Origin: Syncephalastrum monosporum B8922
Taxonomy: Eukaryota; Mucoromycota; Mucoromycetes; Mucorales; Syncephalastraceae
Assembly: GCA_000697355.1 (NCBI GenBank)
Contig: JNEN01000838.1
Span: forward strand, 1 to 34,088
Direction of reading: 5' to 3'
DNA: 34,088 nucleotides
The position numbers and the translations under genes were made by a program. Positions 1 to 12,425 of this stretch are shown here, piece after piece. The notes under the pieces were generated by a model. The model saw only the letters and a list, made by a program, of their open reading frames with translations. It made no database searches and had not been told where the DNA came from. Numbering within the stretch: the first letter of the stretch is position 1; every line of letters begins with the position of its first letter.

Positions 1-1958
1 GGCCTGTCCATCACATGGTATTCAGATATAAGGGTATGTGTTGCCTCGATGAGATCACGTTCTTCATTCACCATGTCCGTCGGCGGCAGAATCTTGAGAC
101 TAGAGAAGGACGATGAGTGGAACGAATAAAAAAGACAAAAGAAAAAAAAAGACCAATACTTTGTCATCCACTTACCATTCGAGGGCCAGCTTCAAGTTGC
201 CTGTATACATATTGCCAGATGTGGCATTGTCGAAAAATTCTTGTTCAGCATTGACCACAAGCTCTTCTGCCCGGCCAATGTCAAGCTTCTTGTTACGATT
301 GGGGCCTGTCATCAGGTCTTTGGCCAGGTGGAATCCTATATGAAAGAGAGAGAGAGGATGAGTGTGTGTGATGCGTCCGTTGTAGTATCATACGTACTGC
401 CACATCGCAGAAGCGAGCTAAAGAACGTCTCAAAGATCTCCGCCTGGTCCAGCTCTGCAAAGATCCCTTTTACGCCGTCGTCCTCGCCGCGAAGCTGCAT
501 CATGTCATCCAGCAGTTCGCGCCAGTCGTTATCGCTATCAAACTGACGACCGCCTGTCTCGACACCGCCTGCGGCCTGTGAAGCCATGCGGGTGCAGAGC
601 CGCTGTTTGGTTTCCACCGAATGCTCCGTCAGGTACCATTGCATGGGTACACTCGCATGGTAGCGCGACAGTGTTTCTGCCGTGCCGAGATGCACCTGGA
701 GCGTATCCATCATCTGTGTCAGGCCATGCGGGCCTACCGACTGCAAGGCCTTGAAGAGGTCGGCGCACTCACCCGACGCCGGGAAGAGAGGTGCTACTGA
801 TGTCGGCTCTCCCTCCGTTTGCTCGCCCGCCTCCCAGGTGTCAAAGATCGGAAGGCATTCAAATATCCGCACAAAGTCGTTCACCGCATCGTCTGCTTTG
901 CTTGCGTAGATGACAGCCAAGGCCATGCGTGCTACGTCCTCGTCGTCTTGGATGATGCGGTCTTCGTGGGGCAGGGTGGGTTTGGAGTTCTCGAGGATAA
1001 CGGTGCAGGAGGCCAGATCGGCGTGGCGTAAGATCCAGTCATAAAGAAGCTGCTCCAAACGATCTTGTTTTTGACGTCGCGCGCAGAGTTGCAGCCAAGG
1101 ACGCGCAAGTGCGCGCATGTCGTTCACCACCGTGCTCGCGTTCGTCTGGCTCAGAAGGCCTTCCAAAACACGTCGAGGCTCAAGCGCGCCAAAGGTGTCC
1201 CAGGACACATCGATGTCTCCGGTCGTGTAGACATATTTGCATAGCCAGTCCAGCGTGGTTGCTTCCTCCTCGATATCGCGCACTCCCATCGCCTGAGCGT
1301 AGCGCGTCCAGGCCAAGGCTTGGCTGCACAGGCCCATTTGATCGGCGGTGCGGCTGTGATTGAGGTACCAGCGTCTTATCTCGTCCGCATCGTAGTCTGA
1401 GGCATGAGGCAAGTCAAAGGCAGCAGGGTCAGCTGTGACGGGAATGGCGGATAAGATGGCGAGACGGTGCGGACCGAGTAGGGCGCCATGCCGATCAAAT
1501 AAAAGGCGGAGCGCAGACGCGTTACCCTGGTGAGCATACTGTTTAGCAACAGAGACAAGGTCTGCGTCACGGAAGGTGCTGTAGGCTTCGACAGAGTAGT
1601 TTGTCAGGTCGACGAGGGTATCGAGCCGGTCAAGGTAGTCTTGCAGGTAGGACTGGCACTGCAGCCACACTTCTTGCTCCTTGTCTTGTGTGCGCGTCTG
1701 ACCCAGCCCAAGCAGCGAGCGCTGGAGGTCAGGATCCGAAAAGAGGGTGACCAGGCACTGGTAGACAACAAATGCATCGTCGTTTTGAATGTGCTCTAAT
1801 AGGTCTAGATCAGGATGACCTTCTTGCACGGATTGCAACCAATGTTTTTTATAGACGACATCTGTGTCGAAATGGAGTCGTTTGCCGATCGTCAAGGCCG
1901 CTTGGTAGTTGCCTTGTTCTAATTGCGACAGAAAATCGCGTGGTGTAGAGCTTTCCAT
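1..1958 (-). CDS. Sec39-domain protein (NBAS/Dsl3-like ER tethering factor), C-terminus cut by window edge
   Basis: Exons on the minus strand are 1958-398, 335-176 and 100-1, with GT-AG introns at 397-336 (donor GTACGT) and 175-101 (donor GTAAGT). Joined they keep one frame for 607 codons and continue past the left edge. The N-terminus has the Sec39/NBAS pattern of an AL repeat followed by DTDVVYKKHWLQS (residues about 20-40). The downstream exons give EELVVNAEQEFFDNA and ERDLIEATHTLISEY, both close to the conserved core of the Sec39 domain. Sec39 proteins belong to the Dsl1/NRZ tethering complex that receives Golgi-derived COPI vesicles at the ER. I chose the ATG at 1958 because it opens MESSTPRDFLSQ, just before the conserved region. 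An in-frame extension to 2165 encodes low-complexity His/Thr from a CA repeat and is probably 5' UTR. The gene shares a promoter of about 190 bp with SWC4. Family is fairly secure; orthology is inferred. Confidence 0.8.
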
Positions 1959-2025
1959 TATAAACACACAAGAAGAGAAAGCAAGAGGCGTCGTACACGC
2001 GCGTGAATAAAGTACACTGTTTTTC

Positions 2026-2060
2026 TGTGTGTGTGTGTGTGTGTGTGCGTGTGTGCTGTG
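2026..2060. repeat. (GT)n microsatellite in a divergent promoter
   Basis: A run of GT dinucleotides with one GC interruption lies between the start codons of the Sec39 gene (1958, minus) and SWC4 (2149, plus). On the Sec39 side it would be transcribed as CA repeats in the 5' UTR. Confidence 0.9.
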
Positions 2061-2148
2061 TGAGAATGGAAGAAAAGCGCGTCGTGCCCTTTTGACTTGT
2101 TTCACTTTCTCTTTATTTCTTCCCCAACCCACCCACCCGCCAATCAGC

Positions 2149-3919
2149 ATGAGTGGAAACGACATTCGCGATATTCTTCAGGTCGCACCTTCTCCTGAAC
2201 AAAGCACTCTCAAACGGGCACGCCAGCAAGTGAAGCAGCGACGACCAGGTACGCCGTCATTTGACAGTGCCACACCTTGCCGTATTATTCTGACACTCTC
2301 GGTAGAGGGCATTACCCGTGAGCTCTTCTCGCTCATCGGGCCCGATTCGACGGCTGCCTTGGCCATGCCCACATACAAGACAAAGGTCAAGAAGAAGGCA
2401 ACACCCTGGTATGCTATCTAGAGCTGTCGCTCTTTCTTCTCTCTCGTTAATACGTCTTATGGTGGTGTGTCGCAGGTTATGGCAATCCTTCGCGATCCCT
2501 GGACGATCCGACGGTTTCCGCTTGAGCTGCTGGGTCAAGAGGACCAAAGGACCAATCGGTATGACGCAAAAGACAGAAAAGCATAAACAAATGAAAAAAG
2601 AAGTTTTAACAACACCTCCTGCAGAGAATCCATTTGACATTAAGCTCGCTAAAATTGATATACCCGAGTACACCAACGACGAATATGAAAACCATCTGAA
2701 AAGTAAGGGTCGCATCCCACGACGTATGTGCGTGTGTGGCCGCGCTAACCTGTTTTGCTACACGTAGCCCTCGACGCGGATTGGACAAAAGACGAGACAG
2801 ATTACATGTTTTGTTTATGCAAACGCTTTGCATTACGATTCCCGGTCATTGCAGACAGATATGCGTACGGTGACAAACACAGAACCATCGAGGTCCGTCC
2901 GCGCTCTCGCTCTTTCATATTCCACTGCATATTCCAAACAAATACGCTGATTGAACTTTTTTTTCGTATATACTGTACTCTGTAGGACATCAAAGATCGC
3001 TATTATAGTCTGTACCGCACGTGGCTCGTCCGGTGTCGAGGAAAAACGGAGGAAGAGGTGGCGAAAAGATACAGCTACGATAAAAAGTACGAGATCGACC
3101 GAAAGCGGGCCCTCGAGCGGTTAGCAAAGCGTACACAGGAAGAGGTCGAAGCAGAAGAGCAGAACGAGGTGTTGACCGCGGAAAAGGCTCGGATAAAACA
3201 GAACGAGGAGATCTTAGCACGCGAGCGAGACCATGTGGAACAACTATTGGCTCAGATCAGGGCCAGTCGTACAGGGCCAGAGCCTAAGGTAAGTAGTAAT
3301 AATCCGTGGGTGATACGAGGCGCGTGCACGAACAGCAAAAAAGAAAAATATGGAAAGAGGGAGGTACTCATGCTTTTCCGATGATCATCTTAATAGAGAA
3401 GAAAGAAGTCGAGTGGTGCTGCGGCGGCTATGGCGGCCGCTGCGATGGAAGGTAATGTGCCTGAAGAAAAAATAAAAAAGAAGACAGAGAAAGAAAAAAA
3501 GGCAGATTATATAACAACAGTGTGCCTCATTGTTTACAGTGACCCACGAGAAATTGATACCCGGAGCACATGTGCGGAGCCAGATGCTACCACCACCGAA
3601 AGGCAACTTGCCGAAAATTAGCAAGGCAATGAGCATCCTCGACGTCAGTAAGTAAACGGTGGATGGAGCAAGAGAGGCGGAAGAGAGAGGAAGAAAAGAC
3701 GAAGAAAAGGCGGAGCTGGTTCGTTTTTCTGACAGCATGTCGCATGATTTCGTGCAGGTCCTAAACCCGTGATGCCGACCTCGCGCGTGTGCCACAAATT
3801 CGAGCATCTGCAGAGTTCACTAGCCGTCCTCTTTGAGCTAAAAAAGGTAGTGGACAAAATGGAAGTGGAGCACAAGATCCTGCAAAGCCTGGTAAGTCAA
3901 TAAAAAAGTGAAAGGGTGC

Positions 3920-3950
<31 letters not shown>

Positions 3951-4142
3951 AGCGAGAAGTGACAAGGGATGATTGAATGAAAGGTATCATAAAAAGGGGT
4001 TGCGGTGGGGAAAGAGGAGTCTTGGGGGGTGCGGTGGGGATGGAGGGGGTATTTTTATCCGTTGGTCAGGAAAAAGAAGAGAATGGATGACTCAAGCAAA
4101 AAGTTACAGCGATCGTCTAGCAGCCGGCGGAAGAAGCCGTAA
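2149..4142 (+). CDS. SWC4: SWC4/DMAP1 (Eaf2) subunit of SWR1 and NuA4 chromatin complexes
   Basis: Exons: 2149-2408, 2476-2558, 2625-2702, 2768-2892, 2986-3288, 3397-3451, 3540-3647, 3758-3891 and a short last exon near 4070-4142. All phases join cleanly. The start MSGNDIRDILQV is the family's N-terminal signature. Then follow an aromatic block (FAIPGRSDGFRLSCWVKR), the SANT/Myb-like core (DADWTKDETDYMFCLCKRF, FPVIADRYAYG, then DIKDRYYSLYR), a charged coiled coil (about residues 190-280) and the C-terminal DMAP1 region (GAHVRSQM, then LFELKKVVDKMEVEHKIL). The family deposits H2A.Z (SWR1) and acetylates H4/H2A (NuA4) in the nucleus. Exon 4 ends on an unusual donor, GTCCGT. The last exon is ambiguous. 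The acceptor at 4068-4069 gives a 6-residue tail and a stop at 4088-4090. An AG at 4075-4076 gives a 21-residue basic tail ending RRKKP and a stop at 4140-4142, which I prefer on coding grounds. Confidence 0.87.
3920..3944. repeat. (GA)n microsatellite in the last SWC4 intron
   Basis: A short run of GA dinucleotides follows the donor of the last SWC4 intron. It lies in a purine-rich stretch that continues to about 4060 and separates exon 8 from the ambiguous last exon. Confidence 0.85.
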
Positions 4143-4404
4143 TCGGGGGAGGCGGAGAACATGCGTAAAGGCTCCAAAAAGAAATACAGTAGCCAAGGCA
4201 TGTGTACATATCCTTTGTGCGTGTACTTGTGCGTGTGCTTATGTGGAGGAGTTGCAAAATAGCCGAAGCCTTGATAAAATCTCTGCGATGTGGAAACCTT
4301 GTCCTTTGGATTCCTTTTTCTTGTTTCCCTACCACCCCACTCCACCCTTTTCTTATTTCTTTCCTGGCCGTAGAGGCCTCTTTATTTAATACAAGCACTC
4401 TATC

Positions 4405-6091
4405 ATGATTGCCAACGAACAATCGTCTCCGCCACCCAAGGCCGTCAACATCATTCGACCTTCATCGCCGCTTTTGCACACCTTTAAACGACCCAGCTCT
4501 CCCCATCACCAACGCCACGCCCACTTGGGCTTCCAGGACCCTTCGCAGTCGTCCTCAACCGCTTCTTCCTCTTCGCCTTCGACCCTGTCAACCCTCTCGT
4601 CTTTTTCGAACAACAATCCTCGTGCAACCGTCCTGGGTCCTGCTAATTTCCTGTCCCTGTACGCGAACCAGCACAAGCCCAATTTCGCCCTGTCCTTCCC
4701 CCAGCGCCTTCTGCAGCGGGCACGGAGTAACTCCACCCTTTCCAAACTCACCGTTCTCTCCTCTTCCTCCGACAGTGAAGAGGACGAGGACGAAGATGAG
4801 GATGAGGATGAGGATGAGGATTCGGACGAGACAGACGACGAAATCGACGGCATCGATGACGACGATAACCATAACGACCCACATTCGGCTCAGGGCAGAG
4901 AGGATATCGTTATCAACCACGACGAAAACGAAGCAAACGACCAAGCAGAAGACAATTCATCGGACGACGATGAAGTTTCGCCTTCCAAAATTGTCGCTCG
5001 TATCAAAAATGGTACGATCATGAACGGTCGAGGTGAATTTGTCTCCAAGGGGTCCAACGATGACCACGCTGGCTGGCTTGACGAGGCCCGAGCGAATCGC
5101 AAGGTAAACTTTTTAGTTTGGCAAACGCCACAATGAGGCACATTGGCTCACGCTGAATATAAACAGATTGCCGATCTGGAAATCGAAAAGGCATCCTTGC
5201 TCGTCGTCAACACGACTCTCGAAGCGACGTTACGCCGTCAGTCAGAACGTATCAGTGAGCTCGAAAAACGACTGGAATCGTACGTTTAAATTCTTTATCT
5301 TGTTTCCTATATAAGGCTAACAAAAGAACAAAAAAATGTAGAAACGACGGACCACTGACGCCATTATCGGATAAGCATGAGGTAAACGAAGGGTTGGGGG
5401 GAAAGTAGCAAAACAGCCAATGCTTAAATAATTCTTTAGGCTTTATTGGAAGCCGGCAACTCAGACGCATTATCCGATGAAGAGGTGGAGAACGATCAAA
5501 CATTCCAGCGACTGCGTGCCATGTTGCAGGCCCTTATTGAACAAGCCGAGGTCGCAGTCGTACAAAAGACCAAAGTTTCTGGCCGTGTTCTCACCGATTA
5601 TCAGCCTTCGACAACCACTACGACGTGCTCTGAAGACAGCGATGAATTGTTGAAAGACAACGATGAAGGTATAGCATGATGATTGCCTAATCAGGTACAC
5701 AATAGGTTGGCATTGACATTTTTCTTCCTTGTTTTATTATTCTGGATTAGTCACTATTCGAAAGCTGGCGATCCGCCGATCCATGTCACCTACGCCTACC
5801 CACGGCAATAATATAGCCATTATGAACCGTCAACATCAACGTCCGCCTCGACGAGGCTCTGACAGCCGGCCGCGTATCCACCCACCCCCGCCGCCACCGA
5901 CGAATCATATTGGGCATACCAAAACGTCGATGGCGCGCACGCTCTCGCGGCAATCTTCGCCGGCTGTCATGGTTTCGTCGTCGCCACCTATGCCACGACC
6001 TTCCTCGCCGCGCCCTCCTACCTCGCCGCGTCGTCCTCCTAGCAGAGCATCTTCGCTCCGACGAGGCCAGGAGCCCCCGAGATGGCGCTAA
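4405..6091 (+). CDS. Unrecognised acidic / coiled-coil / Pro-Ser-Arg-rich protein
   Basis: Exons 4405-5103, 5167-5279, 5342-5381, 5440-5668 and 5751-6091 join in frame to 473 residues; all introns are GT-AG and 58-82 nt long. I do not recognise the family. The N-terminal 130 residues are Ser/Pro-rich with a conserved-looking block (ATVLGPANFLSLYAN). Next comes an acidic run at about residues 125-195, mostly alternating Glu and Asp. A short block (SPSKIVARIKNGTIMNGRG) leads into a predicted coiled coil spanning the exon 1/2 junction (IADLEIEKASLLVVNTTLEA, then ISELEKRL). The C-terminal 110 residues are basic and rich in Pro, Ser and Arg with many SP/SPRR sites. This layout would suit a scaffold or nuclear/cytoskeletal adaptor, but no function is claimed. 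The start is the first ATG of the open frame, 15 nt after the end of a pyrimidine-rich leader. Confidence 0.8.
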
Positions 6092-7749
<1,658 letters not shown>

Positions 7750-8660
7750 GCGCCGCACAAACAAGCTATATACATCAAATATACACCCTTCCTCTTTTTT
7801 TTTGCATCCTCAAAGGAATCGTGCATGGGATTATTCAGCGTTTTCCTGTCTGTAAAGGAGAATACGTAATGCCTGGTTTGATTTTTATTATACCTTAAAA
7901 TGCCAAGACATTGTCACGCAGTTTCTGTCGGTGCGTCATGTACGTATTTGGAGGAGACTGGGGAAGGGTGGAATTGGCAGGGAGAAGCAGGAAAAGTTGG
8001 AAAAGGTCAGTACCCCCAAAGGGTCCCGTGCCAGGCCCTGTAGGTTACACAATCCTTTTGCTGACCTTGCTGCTGCTGTCGTTGCTTCTGTTTTGACGGC
8101 CAGACTATCAGGATAAGCATAAATCTTCAGTACTTACTTTTGGTCCACAGCTTTCCTGTGCACTTTGACCTCAAGTGCATGCCATGCCATGGCGGACAGC
8201 GAGTATAGTAATATAAAATGATATTTGACTCATTCACCTGTACATAATTATGATGCATCCAGCGCACTTACGAGACGATGACATACGTACTCTATGTACA
8301 GTACAGAACTTGATCACTTCCGTTGTAAGCCGAGACTATATGGGAGATTCATATGGAAACCCTGTTGGATACGAAAACTACCATTATACTGCGTAACATT
8401 CACATACCAGGGTGGATTATCCCCGTGCATTGAGCATTTTGAATGTCGAGCAGGAAAAGTGTACACATATACGTACCTGACCTAGATTTACTAGATTACT
8501 GTAGTGATATGATTAATTCGAGCGCTACCTTCACATACAACAGCTTAAAATCATTATGACGCGTCTCTTAACGATACAGAAAGAAATGATTGCAAAGGGT
8601 ATGGAAGTTCTTAGTTGAAAGCTTCGCCTTTGTTAGCCTTTATTGATTGCAAGTATCAAA
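7750..8660. other. Intergenic: calmodulin 3' UTR, then no supported gene
   Basis: The first 150 nt after the calmodulin stop are T-rich, consistent with a 3' UTR. The rest has only short overlapping frames without codon bias, splice pairs or motifs. The region is shared by the 3' ends of two convergent genes (calmodulin, plus; small secreted protein, minus). Confidence 0.5.
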
Positions 8661-8927
8661 TTAGCCGCGGCAGGTGCCCTTGCCGGAAGCCTCACAGCAG
8701 GACTTGAATCTGTTGAACTGAGTGGAAGTCAGACCATCAACTTTCCAGTAGCGCTTGTCAGCCTCGGAACGGTAGTAGTCCCATCCAACTTTTCTGCCAC
8801 AGTCGTAAGTGGGGCCAACGCCAGGAAGTAGGCACGCTGCGCCCTTCTTGTTGCACCAGACCGACGTATAAGCGCTGACCAGACAGAGGAAGCATGCAAC
8901 GAGCAAAACGAGGGTGGACTTGATCAT
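8661..8927 (-). CDS. Small secreted cysteine-rich protein, 88 aa
   Basis: Single-exon frame from the ATG at 8927 to TAA at 8661-8663. Residues 1-20 are a clear signal peptide: a Lys at position 3, a hydrophobic core (LVLLVACFLCL) and a small-residue cleavage site (VSA). The mature part of about 68 residues has six cysteines (positions 25, 32, 43, 77, 78, 86) in the pattern C-x6-C-x10-C-x33-CC-x7-C. It is rich in Lys, Gly and aromatic residues. Six cysteines in so short a protein suggest three disulfides and an extracellular role, such as an effector-like, antimicrobial or wall-associated peptide. I do not recognise the family and claim no activity. The frame is open 60 nt further upstream, but the ATG at 8927 places the signal sequence at the N-terminus. 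A TATA box lies about 75 bp upstream. Confidence 0.75.
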   Translation of the reverse strand: MIKSTLVLLVACFLCLVSAYTSVWCNKKGAACLLPGVGPTYDCGRKVGWDYYRSEADKRYWKVDGLTSTQFNRFKSCCEASGKGTCRG

Positions 8928-9000
8928 GATGTGGATGGCTTGCTTGGACTTGACGTTTCCAGTGGTAGCTGAGTTGAAATTGAACACTCAATCACTCGCT

Positions 9001-9008
9001 TATTTATA
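9001..9008 (-). promoter_or_regulatory. TATA box of the small secreted cysteine-rich protein gene
   Basis: On the minus strand the sequence reads TATAAATA, about 75 nt before the start codon at 8927. That position fits a core promoter with a 5' UTR of about 45 nt. Confidence 0.6.
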
Positions 9009-9019
9009 GTCGACGAACT

Positions 9020-9762
9020 TCACCGTACCAGCTTATGTAACCGTCGTGTCGTTCATGCAAAGTTTACCTTTAGGGCCCGTTTAACCAGTTGTAATTTTTA
9101 GAATGTTGATGCTGTCCCTGATCTTGCTCTGGTTTCTGGCTGAAAGAGGCAACAGCGCCACCAAAATACAGCTATAAGGAAGGCACATTGTACAGTGTGG
9201 CCCAGGGCAATGCACGCTTTTAGATTCCCACGGTATGTGGAGGAGCAAAATGGAAAATCTGGTTCAGTCAAATAGTACAGCATTAATTGAATGTAACTAC
9301 TCACAAGTGCTAAAAATACTTATGTTGATGTTGACCATGCATAGCCTGATTTGTGCCTATCAACGCGCGCTTTCGTGACACATAGTGCACCATTAAGGTT
9401 CTAGGTCAAGAAGTGTATTCGGACACCTCTTTGAAGTGTATATACATCCGTATAGGTCTGTACGAACGGCCTGGATCCTGCAGATCCGTGTCATGTGCAT
9501 GAAACACGGTACATGTATATAAATTACAGAATTCAATTCCTTATGTGTATATATGGGTCACTTCAGGTTTTTACTACAGTAAACGCCACAAGGATGAAAA
9601 TGGGGCGCAGTTTCCTACATAGCCATATATAAACGTCTTTGTGTAAGTAACTCGTTCATGCAGTCTACATGTACGTATATGTCACAAGAATCCTTCTGCA
9701 CGCGCCGTGTAACGTACCCACCGCCAACTTGGAAGCACATAACATTCTCGGCCTTTTTTCTT

Positions 9763-9806
<44 letters not shown>

Positions 9807-10780
9807 GACGCGTCTTTCCAATGAGAGTCATCCTGCGCAAATGTATGGCGCAAGCTGAAGAAAAACCTTGTTTCACCCTGAGAATGAAAGGAGCTCAAGA
9901 GACAAAGATGAGGCGCAGGAAGACCAAATTGCTTTATATGTCTCACTGTACCGTAACTCGTTGGGAGTATGTTCAACAGCAACCCCAAAGAAAGGTAGGT
10001 GTCACGCTGCATTACCGTTGGCACGTTTGCATTGGAGGGAGACCATAGGTCCAGCACGGTCTCGCCCAAGGCCTGAAACAAGCGCTTGTCTAATGAAAAT
10101 GATTTGAACTTCGACACTTCACTAAATAAGAAACGAAGGTATGAATCTTCAAGGTGAAATAATGCCTGCACTTATCTTTGGCTCATATACTAGCTTGGCA
10201 TTCGTAGACATGTAACAACAGGAAGTCGTCCAGAAAAGAATTTTCGCTTTTCAAATATGTGCGTTATCATTAGCCATCCGTCAGCTCATATGTAGCCATA
10301 GCTTATTAAGTGCAAGGATCCGTGTTGAGATACTGTGGCACCAGGTTGATACGAAAGAGTATCCTGTATGAAATATCATCGCAATACAACTGTTTTTCTA
10401 GCCAGCAGGATTGGTGTATGTTACGTACGTACAAAACATACCTAAAAATATTGGAATACAATCCTAGAAAGAAATCATGTGGTAAAGCCAGAACACTATG
10501 GATTTATCTCCTATGGACGCTGGCGAGCATAATAATTCTCAACACTACAGGAAAGTGCTTATTGGTAGCAGTCGGAAATAGTTCAAGATCATTATGCAAA
10601 GACCAGTTTTTCAGAACTTGTTTAATCTCATTATGATAATCACAAGTTTGTCAGAATTCTTTCAGTCTCATCATTATGGAAGAAAGAAGGTCTGTTAATA
10701 ACATTTCCCTAAATGAGAGGTAGTATAAGTCGCAACTTCTTCTTTGATACATGGTTTTTCATGCTTTATTCTCCCTCATC
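9020..10780. other. Gene-poor AT-rich region, no supported gene
   Basis: Apart from the A/T tract at 9765-9805 I see no coding structure. The longest frame on the minus strand (about 9665-10171) is inflated by the poly-Lys translation of that tract and matches no family I know. Scattered TA-rich and short direct repeats (for example around 10600-10670, where CTCATTATG-like words recur) suggest decayed mobile DNA, but I could not delimit an element. Confidence 0.45.
9765..9805. repeat. 41-nt uninterrupted T tract (A tract on the minus strand)
   Basis: Forty-one consecutive T on the plus strand. On the minus strand it is an A tract followed by A-rich sequence with few interruptions. It could be the tail of a retroposed copy oriented on the minus strand, or a slippage-prone mononucleotide repeat. 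I could not find target-site duplications. Confidence 0.9.
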
Positions 10781-10795
10781 ACATCGACCTAATTA

Positions 10796-11506
10796 TTAAG
10801 GCCGTGGACATGTTGCTAGGGACAGGGATGCCTTGCCAAACTTCTCCATATAATGTGGAAAACTTTTGCAGCGCCATGTGAGCAAAATCTCGGCAGATAT
10901 TCTTGTTTTCGGGAAGTCTACAGGTGTGTAAAGCTTGAGCACGCACTGATGCCGCTAATAGAAATATGTTTGTATACGTACCGACAGTAGGTGTATATAA
11001 TTTGGCAAGTTCGACACAAATGGGTTCGCTCACATCTCGTGGAGATTTATCAGTCCATGCAAGGTAAGTATTGACAATGGCGCCCAATTAATCGCTCTAG
11101 ATGTAACGGATAAAAAAACAATTCGCAGATATTGCTCAGCTGCACTTAATGCTCCACTTTAAGCGGTGGTGGAGCGCGTTAGTCCATATGTGCATAGTTT
11201 TTCGTAACTGGAGGCAGTCGGCTGTCCCGGACGACACTGAACAGATTTCCATCCAGATCACCACCGCCACACATGCTAAATATGTCGCGGTCAGCCCTGG
11301 CAGTAACAACGGTTATGCTGATCAAAGAGCTGAGCAACGCACAATCGACAGCCTCAACTACGGGGATATCGCCCGGATGCATGCATGGGCGACGGTATAC
11401 CACGCACTCGCCCCCCGAGAAGAGTTACATGCTGACAAAAGATCTGATTGGGCTCCAGCGTGTGGATTTCGTCCATGACACCGAAAAGAGCGACGCTTTT
11501 CGGCAC
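10796..11506 (-). pseudogene. Decayed RNA-dependent RNA polymerase (RNAi type), C-terminal catalytic part
   Basis: Read on the minus strand, several frames together spell the C-terminal half of a eukaryotic QDE-1/RDR-type RdRP. From upstream to downstream: VPKSVALFGVMDE; then after a frame change CVVYRRPCMHPGDIPVVEAV; GGDLDGN where the family has DLDGD (11245-11259); an in-frame TAA at 11179-11181; RAPPPLKVE; a second TAA at 11146-11148; then after another frame change GAIVNTYLAWTDKS. A GT-AG intron (10981-10918, donor GTACGT) can still be removed to give TVDFPKTRIS, then FPHYMEKFGKAS. The order and spacing match the family. Such enzymes make dsRNA from aberrant transcripts to feed Dicer. Two stops, two frame changes and loss of the last catalytic Asp make this a pseudogene. 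The family call is strong; the age of the decay is unknown. Confidence 0.8.
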
Positions 11507-12360
11507 ATTGACTGACCCACGCTTCTTTTAATGTCCTCCGCCGTCTGTATTCCAATATCGGCTATCTTCAACCATGCCAATTTCGATAACGTTATCAATA
11601 CTATTGAGAGACTATGGGCTTGGATGAATGTGCCACTCCTGCCACAGGTCATCCCAAGGAGGGTGTCCCTTGGGCCCCCATGCGCCTCTTGGAGTGCCCC
11701 ACCCTCCTTCGTAGACCCCTTATGCTCCTGCCGCAAGCCAGATGGCGCAAACTTTTTTTATCCTAATTAATGTTGAGAAAGGCCGGTGGACCTCTATTTG
11801 TGATAGTGCTGAGACCTTTCAGCAGAAAATCGCGTGTGTTTTTTATCCTGTCCATCGTCTGAAGTGTTCTGCCTTGTCGATTTCATTGATCTGTGACGAT
11901 GTACAAAGCTTTGATACACTGAATTTTATAATCCAAAAATTTTGGTATACTGTCGAAAGGACTTTTGACATGATTCTGGCGCTTGCATACAGATACATTT
12001 TTATCGATTCCTATAATATGATGCCTTATGTAGGTAATGTAATGAGTATCGCAGATGATTCATATTTATGTAGATTTTACTTAGTTTGTCTCTAATCCTG
12101 TATATCCGATGTGTCACATCGTCAGTCGCAGCCTCACGCAAATGCCATGAGATGTATTGCAATACAGAAGTGATATGTACAGATAACTTTGCTTGGTCCT
12201 TCTGGCTATCTCACTCACATACTTACGTCGACCACACACCCTTTCAAGTAGATTTCCTTTTCTTGTGCATCTTTGTTTTTGTATAAACAGTAGGAGGCTC
12301 TTTATTTTTGCTTCAGGAGTGCGTAGCCAGGGATAGCAAAATTTCGGTCCAGCGAAAAAA
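11507..12360. other. No intact gene; possible trace of a Tc1-type transposase and a GC-rich inverted repeat
   Basis: On the plus strand around 11590-11630 a frame reads INTIERLWAWMN, resembling the catalytic-end motif of Tc1/mariner transposases (usually N-P-I-E-x-x-W-x-W/L-M/L-K). Nothing around it supports a transposase. At about 11654-11710 GGAGGGTG and its inverse CACCCTCC flank a GC-rich loop. A 117-codon plus-strand frame (11742-12095) has AT-rich composition, no motif and no start context. I call none of these genes. Confidence 0.3.
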
Positions 12361-12366
12361 AAAACC

Positions 12367-12374
12367 TATAAAAG
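12367..12374 (+). promoter_or_regulatory. TATA box of the 83-aa secreted protein gene
   Basis: TATAAAAG lies 52-59 nt upstream of the ATG at 12426, a typical core-promoter distance with a short 5' UTR. It follows a run of A residues. Confidence 0.65.
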
Positions 12375-12425
12375 GATAGTAAGCTGCGTGCTCTGAAGCA
12401 AATATCATATCAACATAAAATTAGC

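Noticed and set aside
1959..2165. N-terminal extension of the Sec39 frame
   Set aside because: It encodes low-complexity His/Thr from the GT repeat and overlaps the SWC4 start; the conserved region begins just after the ATG at 1958.
9615..10171. Minus-strand frames of 64-168 codons around the T tract
   Set aside because: They are held open by the poly-Lys translation of the A tract and show no recognisable domain.
11575..11640. Tc1/mariner transposase C-terminal motif (INTIERLWAWMN)
   Set aside because: Only one short motif fits, the Pro of the NPIE core is missing, and no DDE residues, inverted ends or longer frame surround it.
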